Assembly (NCBI GenBank): GCA_964624235.1
Contig: CAZUXY010000013.1
Span: 1-64,000, forward strand
DNA: 64,000 bases
Reading direction: 5' to 3'
Source of the DNA: CAZUXY01 sp964624235
GTDB lineage: Bacteria > Spirochaetota > UBA4802 > UBA5368
The notes beneath the pieces are model-generated. The model saw nothing but the letters and a program-made list of their open reading frames with translations. It did no database searches and had not been told where the DNA came from. Below, in pieces: positions 8,648-17,903 of the stretch. The stretch's first letter is position 1; every line of letters begins with the position of its first letter. A program made the position numbers and the translations under genes.

Positions 8648-9589
8648 ATGAACAGGGTGCTCTCATTCTATAACCGGCATCTCTCTCTCTGGGTGCTGCT
8701 CTTCGGGACCGTGGCATACATTTACCCTCCCTCCTTTCTGCCGGTTAAGCCCGTAATCAACCTTTTCTTCAGCATTACCATGTTCGGGATCGGGCTGGTC
8801 ATAACAGAGGAGGATTACCGTAATATCATACGTTCCCCGGGGGCCATACTCTACGGGAACCTCTGCCAGTTCACCATCATGCCCCTCCTGGCCCTCGTCA
8901 CCGCATGGATATTCAAGCTGCCCGATGAGATCGCGGTGGGTCTGATCCTGACGGGCGCGGCGCCCGGCGCCATGACCAGTAACGTAATATCCTATCTTTC
9001 CGGAGGGGATGTCACGTATTCGGTGTCGCTTACGGCGGTGGCCACCATTCTTTCGCCGGTGCTCACCCCGCTCATCACCCTGCTGCTTGCAGGACAAAGA
9101 GTACCCATGGAATTTCTTCCCATGTTCATGACCATAGTCTATACCGTGGTCATCCCCCTCCTGGCCGGGTTCCTCGTCAGGAAATCATTCCCAAGAATAA
9201 TTGAAAAAATTGGAGAGGCTCCGCCTACCATATCGGTAACGGCCATTGTAGTGATCACGTCGTATGTGGTGGCCGCCAACCGGTCTGACCTCGGGCTGGC
9301 AACCCTGGCGGTATTCGCAGCGGTGGTTTTCCATAATCTCGCGGGGATGCTGCTGGGGTATCTTGCCGGTTCAGCGTTACGGTACCCGCTGAAATGGAGA
9401 AAGACACTCTCTATAGAAATAGGTATGCAGAACGCGGGCCTCGGTGTCGTCATCGCATTGAAGCACTTCTCGCCTGCCGTGGCGTTACCGGGGGCCATTT
9501 TCGCCATCTGGTGCATCGTATCCGCATCCCTTCTGGTCAACTTCTGGGGACTACTCGGCGGCCGGGGCGATCGGACCGCATCCGCCTGA
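8648..9589 (+). CDS. Bile acid:sodium symporter (BASS) family transporter
   Basis: The 313-residue protein has nine to ten hydrophobic helices and the family landmarks FGIGLVITEEDY near residue 45, GAAPGAMTSNVISYLSGGD near 105, and IGMQNAGLGVVIALKHF near 260. BASS proteins are inner-membrane sodium-coupled symporters for organic anions; bacterial members carry pantoate, pyruvate or sterol-like acids. ATG 8648 is chosen because the first membrane helix follows directly and a promoter lies just upstream. A longer frame from 8531 would overlap the radical SAM gene. The substrate is not deducible. Confidence 0.88.
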   Translation: MNRVLSFYNRHLSLWVLLFGTVAYIYPPSFLPVKPVINLFFSITMFGIGLVITEEDYRNIIRSPGAILYGNLCQFTIMPLLALVTAWIFKLPDEIAVGLILTGAAPGAMTSNVISYLSGGDVTYSVSLTAVATILSPVLTPLITLLLAGQRVPMEFLPMFMTIVYTVVIPLLAGFLVRKSFPRIIEKIGEAPPTISVTAIVVITSYVVAANRSDLGLATLAVFAAVVFHNLAGMLLGYLAGSALRYPLKWRKTLSIEIGMQNAGLGVVIALKHFSPAVALPGAIFAIWCIVSASLLVNFWGLLGGRGDRTASA

Positions 9590-9618
9590 AAGGAAGACCA
9601 CGGGAGGGCGGTGCCGGT

Positions 9619-10434
9619 TCAACCCCGGGGCTTTTCCCCTTTACCCTTAAAAAATGTGTAATAAAAACTGCCGTCGGGATCGGCGGCGCGATACAGGTCT
9701 CTGATTCCCCTGTCCCAGGTCTTTTTATCGATGAGTCCCATTGACAACGCCTGCTCCCGCACGCCTTCCACCATGGCGATATAGGTATTTCGGGTAAACC
9801 CTTCCACCAGTTCGGGTCTGCCCGCGTCAGCGTAGACCGGCCGCGGCGAAACCGCGCAGTTGACAAAACCGGCTTTCACCATGAGGGGATACAGTTCCCT
9901 GCCGACTAGGGAGTTTCCCCCGAGGGCGGCCTGTATTTCGATCAGGCATCGTATGGTCTTCCACGCCTCAGGGCTTGAGGGATGGAACAGGGTCGATTCG
10001 TGATCTCCTTCGATGACGGTGAGGGTGCCGCAAGGCTTCAGTATCCTTTTCAGGGATTCCAGCGCGGCAGCGGGATTTTCCAGATGTTCGAGCACGAAAC
10101 AGACGAACACGTGGTCGAATGACCCCTCCTCGAAAGGGAGACTGAATATATCGCCGCGGCGGAAGTCCACATTGGAGATCCCTTCCCGTTCCGCGCGCGC
10201 CCTCGCCGCTTCGAGGGACTCCTCTGAGATATCCATCGAGATGATGCGGGCGCCAGGGCTGTGCTTCGCCAGGTGCACGGTCTGCGCCCCCGTGCCGCAT
10301 CCCGCTTCCAGCACCAGGCTCCCGGCGGGATACCGGGTGTCATGATGGAGCAGGTCCGCAAGAGTGACCGCCTGGTCGTTAAGCCTGACCGCTTCCCGTT
10401 CCGAATAACCGTGGACATACGCTGTATTTTCCAT
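9619..10434 (-). CDS. Class I SAM-dependent methyltransferase
   Basis: The 271-residue protein shows motif I LVLEAGCGTGAQTVHLA near residue 40, an acidic strand end in ISMDISEESLEAA, RGDIFSLPF, and FVCFVLEHLENPAAALESLKRILKPCG. It is a typical Rossmann methyltransferase of the Methyltransf_11/UbiE-like group. A helical C-terminal part (about 180-271) may define the small-molecule substrate, which I cannot identify. It is followed upstream by a HAD phosphatase gene on the same strand (36-base gap), likely one transcript. Confidence 0.85.
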   Translation of the reverse strand: MENTAYVHGYSEREAVRLNDQAVTLADLLHHDTRYPAGSLVLEAGCGTGAQTVHLAKHSPGARIISMDISEESLEAARARAEREGISNVDFRRGDIFSLPFEEGSFDHVFVCFVLEHLENPAAALESLKRILKPCGTLTVIEGDHESTLFHPSSPEAWKTIRCLIEIQAALGGNSLVGRELYPLMVKAGFVNCAVSPRPVYADAGRPELVEGFTRNTYIAMVEGVREQALSMGLIDKKTWDRGIRDLYRAADPDGSFYYTFFKGKGEKPRG

Positions 10435-10470
10435 TGTGTACCCTCCTGTAATATCACGGCACGGTGATGT

Positions 10471-11256
10471 TCATTCGACCGTTTTCAGTATTCCTTCAAG
10501 TTCGTCCAGCCCCGCGATGATCCGGTCAGGCTGGACACCTGTTTCGTCCATGTGATGGGCCCGGTTCATCCAGACCGACAGGATGCCCGCGTTTTTCGCG
10601 CCCTCGATATCGGTGGACAGGCTGTTGCCCGTCATGATTGTGTGCCCGGGCTCCGCGTTCAGCATTTCCAGTGCATGGGTGAAAATTTCACGGGAGGGCT
10701 TGGCATATCCCACCTCGCCCGAAATACTGACGGCCTCGAAATACGGCGACAGCCCCCCTCCGGCGGTTTTCTCCCGCTGGAGGTCGGGAATGCCGTTGGT
10801 AACGATCCCCATTTTGTACCGCCTCATCAGGGATTCAAGCGCCGGCAACACATCGGGAAAGAGCACGTGCAGTTTGCGGCGCTCCGCCCCGAACAGAGCG
10901 CCGAGCTCCGCGGCAAAGGCAGGATCGCTGATGCCGAAGACTTCAAGGGTCTTTTCCCAGGCGGCGGTCTGGTAGTAATCGCGTATCTTCCTGAAGGGCG
11001 GAAGGCACGGATGGTCCCCCTCGAATCGCGCCCAGAGCCCTTCCCAGGAACTCATACCGATTTCTTTCGCGATTTTAATTGTAGGAAGGGTATACCACAG
11101 GGTACGGGCGGTTTCCCGCGCTTTCAGCGCAAATTCATTTTTATCGACGCCGTACCGTAAAGCGGCGCTATGCCCGGACCGCAAAAAGGCGTTTTTTGCC
11201 GATTCTTCCTCGACGATCAGCGTGTCGTCCAGATCAAAAAGCAGAGTGGTTATCAT
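10471..11256 (-). CDS. HAD-superfamily hydrolase (YjjG/HAD-IA type)
   Basis: The 261-residue protein has all HAD motifs: FDLDDTLI at residues 7-14 (nucleophile Asp and acid Asp), IVTNG near 150, YAKPSREIF near 180 (the Lys), and MTGNSLSTDIEGAKNAG near 210. An alpha-helical cap lies between motifs I and II, as in subfamily IA nucleotidases and phosphoglycolate-like phosphatases. It acts in the cytosol on a small phosphate ester I cannot specify. It probably heads a two-gene unit with the methyltransferase. Confidence 0.87.
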   Translation of the reverse strand: MITTLLFDLDDTLIVEEESAKNAFLRSGHSAALRYGVDKNEFALKARETARTLWYTLPTIKIAKEIGMSSWEGLWARFEGDHPCLPPFRKIRDYYQTAAWEKTLEVFGISDPAFAAELGALFGAERRKLHVLFPDVLPALESLMRRYKMGIVTNGIPDLQREKTAGGGLSPYFEAVSISGEVGYAKPSREIFTHALEMLNAEPGHTIMTGNSLSTDIEGAKNAGILSVWMNRAHHMDETGVQPDRIIAGLDELEGILKTVE

Positions 11257-11468
11257 CTTCTTTCCCGGAGGGTCTTCATATCATAGTAAAAAATTCCATG
11301 ATGTGGTTACAATCATCGCTGTAAATAAAAAAACCGGTATCTCATCCCAAACGAAGCCTTCTTCGGGTTACCTGTTGCACTTCATGATTGAATTTACATC
11401 ATCACCCGGTATGCGGGATTTCCCTTGACGGCACCGCGGGTCCGGATAAAGGTGTTGACTGAACCATC

Positions 11469-12026
11469 ATGAAAACACCCGGCCATATCTTCCCATACTG
11501 CCGTTCCCTGATGGGCGAAGTTCTATGGAATGAACTGACGGCGGGGTATAACGACCTGTCGTCGAATATTGAGGAATTCATCCGCGACCTTGCCGGGGTC
11601 ACGGCATCACGGGGCTTCCCCCCCTATTTACCCGAACTGGCCCGCCTGGAATATGTACAGCTAAGCAGCGCGTCCGATACGACACCCATCGTACCCCCGC
11701 GTGAGAAAGCCGTGTTGAATCCCACCCTCAGGATGCTGGAGCTTTCCTGGCGACATCTGACAGTGCTGTTCCATGACCGGGACGCATTTTCTCCGAAAAG
11801 AGGAACCGAGATCATTTTAATCTGGAAAGACCCGTCATCAGACGAAGTCCAGGTCGAACCGGCATCGAGGGACGACCTGCTCGTACTTAAAATCGTGGCC
11901 GAAAACCTCGACCGGGCGGCCCTGGCGGCATCGGTAAATCTTCCTGCCGACGCTATCGACGAACTGGTGGAAAGAGCGGCTGAGAAAAGACTGGTACTGC
12001 TCCCCCGGTCCGCCGACAACGGGTGA
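11469..12026 (+). CDS. Orphan BufC/HvfC-like (DUF2063) protein, N-terminally short
   Basis: The 185-residue protein contains IFPYCRSLMGEVLWNELTAGY (residues 7-27), FPPYLPELARLEY (about 50-62) and a downstream helical domain. These segments match the DUF2063 proteins HvfC/BufC, partners of MNIO (DUF692) enzymes that modify cysteines in copper-induced peptides. A full member normally has about 40 residues before the FP..R.L.GE segment. Here a TGA lies three codons before the ATG, so the N-terminus is missing or diverged. No DUF692 enzyme or precursor peptide gene is adjacent. The C-terminal 60 residues (DLLVLKIVAENLDRAALAAS) look like a winged-helix or PqqD-like segment. The family call is moderate; function is uncertain. 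Confidence 0.55.
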   Translation: MKTPGHIFPYCRSLMGEVLWNELTAGYNDLSSNIEEFIRDLAGVTASRGFPPYLPELARLEYVQLSSASDTTPIVPPREKAVLNPTLRMLELSWRHLTVLFHDRDAFSPKRGTEIILIWKDPSSDEVQVEPASRDDLLVLKIVAENLDRAALAASVNLPADAIDELVERAAEKRLVLLPRSADNG

Positions 12027-12412
12027 CCTCTCTGATAAGATGAAAAAAACAGGCAATCACACACTCCTGATCCCGTATTCATCATATCTCAGGCGGCCAC
12101 TCGCTGTTCCATGCTCAGGCGTTATCGCTTAATTGAAAAAGTATGGACGCCTCACCGCCCGCATTGTATCCTTTGACGCCGGTGGACGGTGAAGGGATAG
12201 AATAAGAAAACCGATACGCATGATGCATAAATCTGAGTGTCAGAAGGAACTTTCTTTCAGGGGAGGGAATTTTAAAACTCACGGATGCGCGGCGCTGTAT
12301 TATAGCATTTTTCTTATTACATGTCGAACATTCTGTTCATCACCAACCTCGCGTCGTTGAAATGACTAGGCTGGTAATATATCTGATACTTAAACCCGTT
12401 CCGGATTACCTC
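12027..12412. other. Intergenic region without a visible gene
   Basis: No plausible coding frame is seen in these 386 bases. A weak promoter-like pair, TTGACG (12173) and TAGAAT (12198) with a long 19-base spacer, is the only candidate signal for the next gene. Confidence 0.35.
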
Positions 12413-13549
12413 ATGAAAACAAAAATGACTGTCATCTTTTTAATTTTACTTTTTTTCGCATCTACCGGGAACTCCACTGATATATTTCAGGAAATCGCCG
12501 GGGAGTTTTCCGGTATCCCGCCGGTTTCAGGGAAATTGACCGTTACCGTATTCCCCTTCGAGACCGTGGGCACGGTGGACGCGAAATACGGCGTGTACAT
12601 CTCGGAAAAGATCGTCCACGAGCTGGTGGCCCTGAAGAAATGTACCGTGGTCGAACGCACAAAAATCGCCAGGGTCCTGACCGAGCAGGAATTGAGCATG
12701 AGCGGCGCGCTCAAGTCGGATACGCTGGATAAAATAGGCAGGCTGCTCTCCGTGGACGTGCTCATAGTCGGCACCGTTTCCGGTTCCAGGGGACAAATGG
12801 AGATTCTTGCCAGGGCGATCGATGTCCGGACCGGGTCGGTGATAAAATCGGTGTCGAGATCCCTTGCCCCCGCGTCGATACCCGAAAAGGAACTTCCCGT
12901 TTCCACCCGTAAAGCGGCAAGAAAAACGGCCCCGGTACAGGGCATCGTCGATGATACCGAACTCAGCCACCGTTTGCATTATGTTCAGGTCTTCCGATCG
13001 GGACCCCGGTCGTATTACGTCATAGGACTTATCGAAAACACCGGTGCCCGCGAGATAAACAAACCGGCCCTGACCATCAGCCTCCTGAATAATAAAAAAG
13101 AACAGGTCGGTGTCGCCCAGGCTTTCGCCGACAGGAACATCTTTGCAGGCGAAACCCTCCCCTTCAGAGGATTTCTTAAAGACGGGCCCGTATCGTATAA
13201 CACCTTCGAAATCGTCTATGAACCGCAGGAAAAACTCTTTAATAATTACGTTGTCGCCCTCACAGGCAGCCAGATGAAGCTTGTGGCACGGCGGCTGGGC
13301 TCGCTGATCACCTACAATCTCACCGGCTGCGTACAGAATCCCAATGACCACGGCGTATCCTATCCGTCGGTGATAGTCTCGTTTTATGACAACAAAAACG
13401 TTTTTATCGGAAGCGGAACCGGTTACTGCACCATTAAAAAACTGGGTCCGGGAAAGACCACTCCCTTCAGCGTAATGGTGTATTCTACGGCCCTGAACGG
13501 AAAACCGGTCAGCTACCGCCTGCAATTTTCAGGGCTCTGGACCCGTTAG
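12413..13549 (+). CDS. Exported FlgO/CsgG-like protein with two FxLYD-type domains
   Basis: The 378-residue protein starts at ATG 12413, where a signal peptide begins (KMTVIFLILLFFAST); an in-frame ATG 51 bases upstream would bury it. Residues about 40-150 match the FlgO/CsgG N-terminal fold: VFPFETVG, YISEKIVHELVALKKCTVVERTKIARVL, IGRLLSVDVLIVGTVS. Two beta-sandwich repeats follow, each with the FxLYD look (YYVIGLIENTGAREINKPALTISLLN; YNLTGCVQNPNDHGVSYPSVIVSFYD). It probably sits in the periplasm or at the outer membrane, binding partner proteins. No flagellar or curli genes are near. A second FlgO-like gene occurs at 46101. Confidence 0.75.
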   Translation: MKTKMTVIFLILLFFASTGNSTDIFQEIAGEFSGIPPVSGKLTVTVFPFETVGTVDAKYGVYISEKIVHELVALKKCTVVERTKIARVLTEQELSMSGALKSDTLDKIGRLLSVDVLIVGTVSGSRGQMEILARAIDVRTGSVIKSVSRSLAPASIPEKELPVSTRKAARKTAPVQGIVDDTELSHRLHYVQVFRSGPRSYYVIGLIENTGAREINKPALTISLLNNKKEQVGVAQAFADRNIFAGETLPFRGFLKDGPVSYNTFEIVYEPQEKLFNNYVVALTGSQMKLVARRLGSLITYNLTGCVQNPNDHGVSYPSVIVSFYDNKNVFIGSGTGYCTIKKLGPGKTTPFSVMVYSTALNGKPVSYRLQFSGLWTR

Positions 13550-13624
13550 CTTTAAAGCGACGGCATCTGTAACCCGGCAAGGCGATATCCTGAACCTCCC
13601 GCGCCTGTAATAAAATGATAGTAC

Positions 13625-13653
13625 TTGACACCTCCGACAAAATCCGGTTTAAA
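13625..13653 (+). promoter_or_regulatory. Candidate promoter of the DUF4139 gene
   Basis: TTGACA (13625-13630) is followed after 17 bases by the AT-rich TTTAAA (13648-13653), about 70 bases before the ATG at 13723. Confidence 0.5.
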
Positions 13654-13722
13654 TTATACACACGATTTACTACGGAAAAGAAGAACCATCCGATGACTAC
13701 ACCTCTCTGAAGGAGCGCGTAT

Positions 13723-15561
13723 ATGAAACGATACATCCTCCCCCTTATCGCTTGCGGCATCGCCGTCCTGTGCATCGGTGAAACGGGATCCGGCGAAACG
13801 GCAAGGTCGATCACGGTACCTTCACGCATCGACCGTGTGATGGTGTATCACGACCGGGCGCTGGTTACCAGGCGGGGCGAGGTTCAGCTGAAGGAACCGG
13901 GCGTCTACGAACTGGTGTTCCGTGACCTCCCCTCACTCCTCCAGGACGATTCGGTGAGGGCAAAAACCGGCGACAACGCGCAGGTAAAGATCCTTGATGT
14001 TGAGGTACGCACCTATGAACTGGAGCATTCCCCCGACGAACAGACCCGCACCCTTCGTGAAAGGCTCCAGCGGCTCATGGACGAATTCCGTACCATTAGA
14101 GACCGTCTGCAGGTGTTAAGGATCGAAAAAGAGTATCTCGACGAAGTGAAGCACAGTTTTCTGTACGGAAGGCAAAGCGGCGGGAAGACGGAGGGGGCGG
14201 TTAGACCTTACCGGCTTACCATAAAAGAATACGAGGAGATGCTGGACTACCTGAACAAAAAGCACCTGGAAAACAGGAAAAATGTGTTTCAACTGCAAGC
14301 GAAATCGAGCGAGGTGAATAAAAGGATCGCCGTTGTACAGGGAGAACTTCAGAAATTACAGGGGAGCGGATCGGCCCTTTTCCAGAAGAAGCTCGTCAAG
14401 GTAACCGTTGAGACCGGTAAAAGCTCCTCTTTCGCTATGGAGATATCGTATATCAATTACCGGGTCAACTGGAACCCCGGGTACGATATTCGTGTAATCA
14501 CGGTGGACAACGCCATGGAGTTCATAGGCTACGGAGTGGTTTCCCAGAGCAGCGGGGAGGACTGGCGCAACACCAGGGTCTCGTATTCAACCGCCCAGCC
14601 GGCGCGCAGGGGCTGGATCCCCGACCTGGTCCCGCTGTACGCCACCGTTTCATCCAAGGTCGTGCGCGGCATGGTGGGCAAGAGAATGAGAGAAAAGAAC
14701 ATCTCCCAGCAGGCTATGAACCGTTCGATACTGGACAACATACAGGGTGATACATCCAAGAGGACCCTGGACGGCGAAGCGGCCCTGGACGATCAAGGCA
14801 GTATTGAAACACAGGACAAACGGCTGGGATCCCTCGTTTTCGATGTGCCGAAAAGGGCGCAGATACCGGGAGACGGCTCGCCGCACCGTACCGCCATAAG
14901 CCGGCACCGGTTCCCGGTAAAATTCGAATACCTCAGCATTCCCAAACTCTCACCCTACGCCTACATGCAGGCGCTGGGGAAGAACACCCTGGATACGCCC
15001 ATACTGCAGGGAGGCCTCAATATCTACATGGGGAGCGATTTCGTAGGTTCTTCATACACCGGCAACATACTGCCCGGTGAGGAATTCGAACTGATGCTGG
15101 GTATCAACGAAAACATACGCGTGAAACGCACCCTTGAAGAGCGTCACGAGAAGAAGGGCGGGTTCCTGAGCGGAGGGAGGAAGATCAGCTATGCTTTCTC
15201 AATCAAGGTGGAAAACTACAGCGGTAAAGAAATCATCATGAACCTGATCGACCAGATACCGGTGAGCGAAACTTCCGCGATAGAAGTGAGGGATGTGACC
15301 TTCTCGGATACGCCCCAGAAAAGGCTCAAGAACGGGATCGTGAAGTGGCAGTTGAAAATGAAGTCGGGCCAGTCGAAAACCATCGCCTTCTCATTTGTCG
15401 TTGTCGCCCCGGAAAACAGCGAAGTTGCTTTTTTTACCACGAAACTGCCGCCTTCACACTATCTGCAGAACCTGGACGCACAGCAGTACGACGAATACGA
15501 ACAGCAGCAGAAAGAGCAGATACGCAGAAAAGTGCCCGCGTTGCGGCAGAAGATGTACTGA
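13723..15561 (+). CDS. Exported DUF4139/DUF4140 (mucoidy inhibitor MuiA-like) protein
   Basis: The 612-residue protein has a signal peptide (residues 1-27), then the DUF4140 start IDRVMVYHDRALVTRRGEVQL. A coiled-coil region runs from about 100 to 220, followed by a DUF4139 body with ISYINYRVNWNPGYDIR and YGVVSQSSGEDWRNTRVSYSTAQPAR. The family also contains MuiA-like proteins and is usually periplasmic or surface-associated; no enzymatic activity is established. An extra basic insert around 310-380 (SSKVVRGMVGKRMREKN) lies between two DUF4139 parts. It appears to be a single-gene transcript starting from the promoter at 13625. Confidence 0.82.
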   Translation: MKRYILPLIACGIAVLCIGETGSGETARSITVPSRIDRVMVYHDRALVTRRGEVQLKEPGVYELVFRDLPSLLQDDSVRAKTGDNAQVKILDVEVRTYELEHSPDEQTRTLRERLQRLMDEFRTIRDRLQVLRIEKEYLDEVKHSFLYGRQSGGKTEGAVRPYRLTIKEYEEMLDYLNKKHLENRKNVFQLQAKSSEVNKRIAVVQGELQKLQGSGSALFQKKLVKVTVETGKSSSFAMEISYINYRVNWNPGYDIRVITVDNAMEFIGYGVVSQSSGEDWRNTRVSYSTAQPARRGWIPDLVPLYATVSSKVVRGMVGKRMREKNISQQAMNRSILDNIQGDTSKRTLDGEAALDDQGSIETQDKRLGSLVFDVPKRAQIPGDGSPHRTAISRHRFPVKFEYLSIPKLSPYAYMQALGKNTLDTPILQGGLNIYMGSDFVGSSYTGNILPGEEFELMLGINENIRVKRTLEERHEKKGGFLSGGRKISYAFSIKVENYSGKEIIMNLIDQIPVSETSAIEVRDVTFSDTPQKRLKNGIVKWQLKMKSGQSKTIAFSFVVVAPENSEVAFFTTKLPPSHYLQNLDAQQYDEYEQQQKEQIRRKVPALRQKMY

Positions 15562-15818
15562 CGAACCAGTGCAATAAAGGGGACTGTACCGACCTTTATT
15601 CCGGTTCATAATCGATTTATAAAAACGGCATTGATCGCCCCAGGGTTTTGCATTGATTTGATTCATGCGGGCTGATTGCCTCCGCACAACCGCGTATCCC
15701 ACATTAAAGATGATTCATTTCCGCAGTTTTGTGCCCCTGTAAATACATGCCGCCGTTTATTGTGGAAGAATTAATTGAATTGACGTATTAAAGGATACAT
15801 GTAACTATAGTTTTATAA

Positions 15819-15833
15819 TAGTTAGACTAACTA
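15819..15833. promoter_or_regulatory. Palindromic operator upstream of marR-like gene
   Basis: TAGTTAG-A-CTAACTA is a perfect 7-base inverted repeat around a central base, 25 bases before the MarR start. TATAAT at 15814-15819 touches it, so a bound dimer would block the -10 box. A near-identical copy lies at 16414. Confidence 0.75.
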
Positions 15834-15858
15834 AATAATTATCAAAAACAGGTGTCTG

Positions 15859-16299
15859 ATGGAATTTGACGGACTGTTCATACAGATAAACGAGATTCTG
15901 CATGAATCGATACAGAAATATAAGGAAGAGATAATCGGCAAGAGTTCCTATTCCGATATAACTCTCAGCCAGCTGTTCTACATGGAAGCAATACATACCC
16001 TCGGCAGCCCCAGCCTGGGTGAACTGGCGAAACGGCTGAAAATCACAAATGCGTCCGCATCCGTTGGAATTCAGAAACTGTTAAAGAAGGGACTGATTAC
16101 AAAGTCCCAATCGGCCGCCGACAAAAGGATCTATAATATTAGCCTGTCCGTCACGGGAAAAAAACTTATCGCCTCGGAACTCAAAGCGTTTTCCGACTTT
16201 ACGCAAAACATCAAAAACACTCTCACCGACAAGGAGACCAAGACCATGGAAGCGATCTTCAGGAAGATACTTCAAAAGTATAAGGGACCTTCTGGATAA
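15859..16299 (+). CDS. MarR-family transcriptional regulator
   Basis: The 146-residue protein is a MarR-type winged helix: helix-turn-helix PSLGELAKRLKITNASASVGIQKLLKKGLI at about residues 50-80, then the wing KSQSAADKRIYNISLSVTGKKL, with N- and C-terminal dimerisation helices. The DKR and wing sequence are the family signature. Such repressors release DNA on binding a small ligand. The operator at 15819 suggests autorepression, and the same site before 16447 suggests control of the following membrane-protein genes. The gene is more AT-rich than its neighbours. Confidence 0.88.
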   Translation: MEFDGLFIQINEILHESIQKYKEEIIGKSSYSDITLSQLFYMEAIHTLGSPSLGELAKRLKITNASASVGIQKLLKKGLITKSQSAADKRIYNISLSVTGKKLIASELKAFSDFTQNIKNTLTDKETKTMEAIFRKILQKYKGPSG

Positions 16300-16413
16300 T
16301 TGGTTCTGGATGTTCCCTTGCGGGCATATCAAGGTTACAATCAGAATATTAATATTGATAATACGAACAATCAGATTTATCAGTTAACACCAAGTGGTTT
16401 TCTTGTATATAAT

Positions 16414-16428
16414 TAGTTAGACTAAATA
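16414..16428. promoter_or_regulatory. Second copy of the MarR-type operator
   Basis: TAGTTAG-A-CTAAATA differs by one base from the palindrome at 15819. It directly follows a TATAAT at 16408-16413, the same arrangement as before marR, 18 bases before the next start codon at 16447. Confidence 0.72.
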
Positions 16429-16446
16429 AATTACTGTCAGGGTAAA

Positions 16447-17253
16447 ATGGAAAACTCAACTTTACGGGAAAACTCAAAAAATTCCAGCGCGGCCGCGTGT
16501 TTCGCCCTTATGCTAGTCCGGCCTCTGGCAATTTTCTGCACGCAGATCGCTCTCTGCTTCTTTTTTCGCTCCTGGCACGGGACATTATCGTGGTGGCCGT
16601 TTCAGATGATCGTATCGAACGGCATCTGTCTCTTCATTCTTTTCAAGCTTACGAAACGCGAAAAGCGGCCTTTCAGCGGTATTTTTCTTCACCCATTCGG
16701 CCAGGGTATTGAAACCCTGAAGGCCGCCCATATCTTACAGAGACGGTGTTACCGGCATCGAATACTGAACCTGCTTTATGACATCGGGGTCTTTTTCGCT
16801 CTGCTGATGACGCTGGGACTGATCGCCTTTTTGATTGCGGGACAGATAGACAATCTCCTTCAGGCGCTGGTAATAGTTCAACGGTATGAACCGCTGCCCC
16901 GGTGGGCGATGATATCGATAACGATACTCCTGCCCCTGACAATGCCGCTGGCCGAGGTACCGTGGTATTTCGGGTATTTCTTCCCGAAACTGGAAACGGT
17001 CCTGGGCGCCAAACACGGCAACACAGGCACGGCATGGGCATTTATACTGACCGTGACTGTTTTCTCGATGCAGCACTGTTTTCAGCCTTTTGTCCTGAAC
17101 GGCGCCTTTATTGTACTGCGATTTATCATGGAGCTTCCCCTTATCGTTCTTGCCGCGGGGGTTATACGTATCGCTCCCCGTTTTACCCCGTATATTCTGG
17201 TCTTGCATGGGCTCATGGCGCTGGAAGCATCGTCACGATACTGGAAATTGTAA
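16447..17253 (+). CDS. Multi-pass membrane protein, degenerate CPBP-like
   Basis: The 268-residue protein has about seven hydrophobic helices. The segment LPLAEVPWYFGYF (about 160-172) sits where CPBP proteases have EExxxRG, and FSMQHCFQPF (about 200-209) where they have the second-motif histidine. Only one of the two glutamates is kept and the arginine is absent, so proteolytic activity is doubtful. The resemblance is by motif position only. The gene is preceded by the MarR-type operator and is 33 bases from the next small membrane gene, so the two likely form an operon under that regulator. Confidence 0.55.
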   Translation: MENSTLRENSKNSSAAACFALMLVRPLAIFCTQIALCFFFRSWHGTLSWWPFQMIVSNGICLFILFKLTKREKRPFSGIFLHPFGQGIETLKAAHILQRRCYRHRILNLLYDIGVFFALLMTLGLIAFLIAGQIDNLLQALVIVQRYEPLPRWAMISITILLPLTMPLAEVPWYFGYFFPKLETVLGAKHGNTGTAWAFILTVTVFSMQHCFQPFVLNGAFIVLRFIMELPLIVLAAGVIRIAPRFTPYILVLHGLMALEASSRYWKL

Positions 17254-17286
17254 TAAGCTGCAACTTTACCACAAGAGGTGAATCGA

Positions 17287-17694
17287 ATGATAAAAAAAAG
17301 AATTTTAATGCTGAGAATAACGTACTGGTGGGGCATAATTGCCGATGCGGTGGAAACCGTACTGATGACCTTCCCGAAACTTTTTATCGCATCGACCGGT
17401 GCGAATGTCAGACCTGAACCCGGTTTCAATCTGGCGCTGATGTACGGGGCGCCGGTAATGCTGGGTTGGACCCTCCTGCTCTTCTGGGCCGACAGAAAAC
17501 CCCTTGAACGCAGAGGTGTATTGCTGTGCCTCATCCCGGTTGTCGTCGCGTATTTTTTAGTGGAGATACTCGCCGTTTCACGCGGGATAATCCCTCTGAA
17601 AAACATGGTCCCGGTCTTCATTGTTCAGCCGCTTTTCCTGTTCATGATTATTTTCAGCTATTGCAATGCGGAAGCCGCGGAACCGCAGGTGTGA
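17287..17694 (+). CDS. Small four-helix membrane protein of unknown function
   Basis: This 135-residue protein starts at ATG 17287 after AGAGGTG. It has four hydrophobic segments (about 5-30, 45-65, 75-95, 105-125), with a polar loop ADRKPLERRGV between the second and third. I do not recognise the family. It follows the CPBP-like gene closely and is probably part of the MarR-regulated unit, which suggests a role in the membrane response that regulator controls. Confidence 0.6.
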   Translation: MIKKRILMLRITYWWGIIADAVETVLMTFPKLFIASTGANVRPEPGFNLALMYGAPVMLGWTLLLFWADRKPLERRGVLLCLIPVVVAYFLVEILAVSRGIIPLKNMVPVFIVQPLFLFMIIFSYCNAEAAEPQV

Positions 17695-17903
17695 CCGGTT
17701 CCCTGCGGTTTGTGGCATGTATCACGGAAAAAACCTGCGGGAAATGATCATCCGGCAGAAATTTATAAAACCACAGGTCTTTTTTAGAAAACAATTAATT
17801 TCACGGGAACGACCCACGTGCTTATTTTTTTTGTTACTTTGCCGTAAATAATATTGACGCGTGCCGGTTGATGTGCTTTCTTTGTTTTCAATTGGTAAAT
17901 TGT

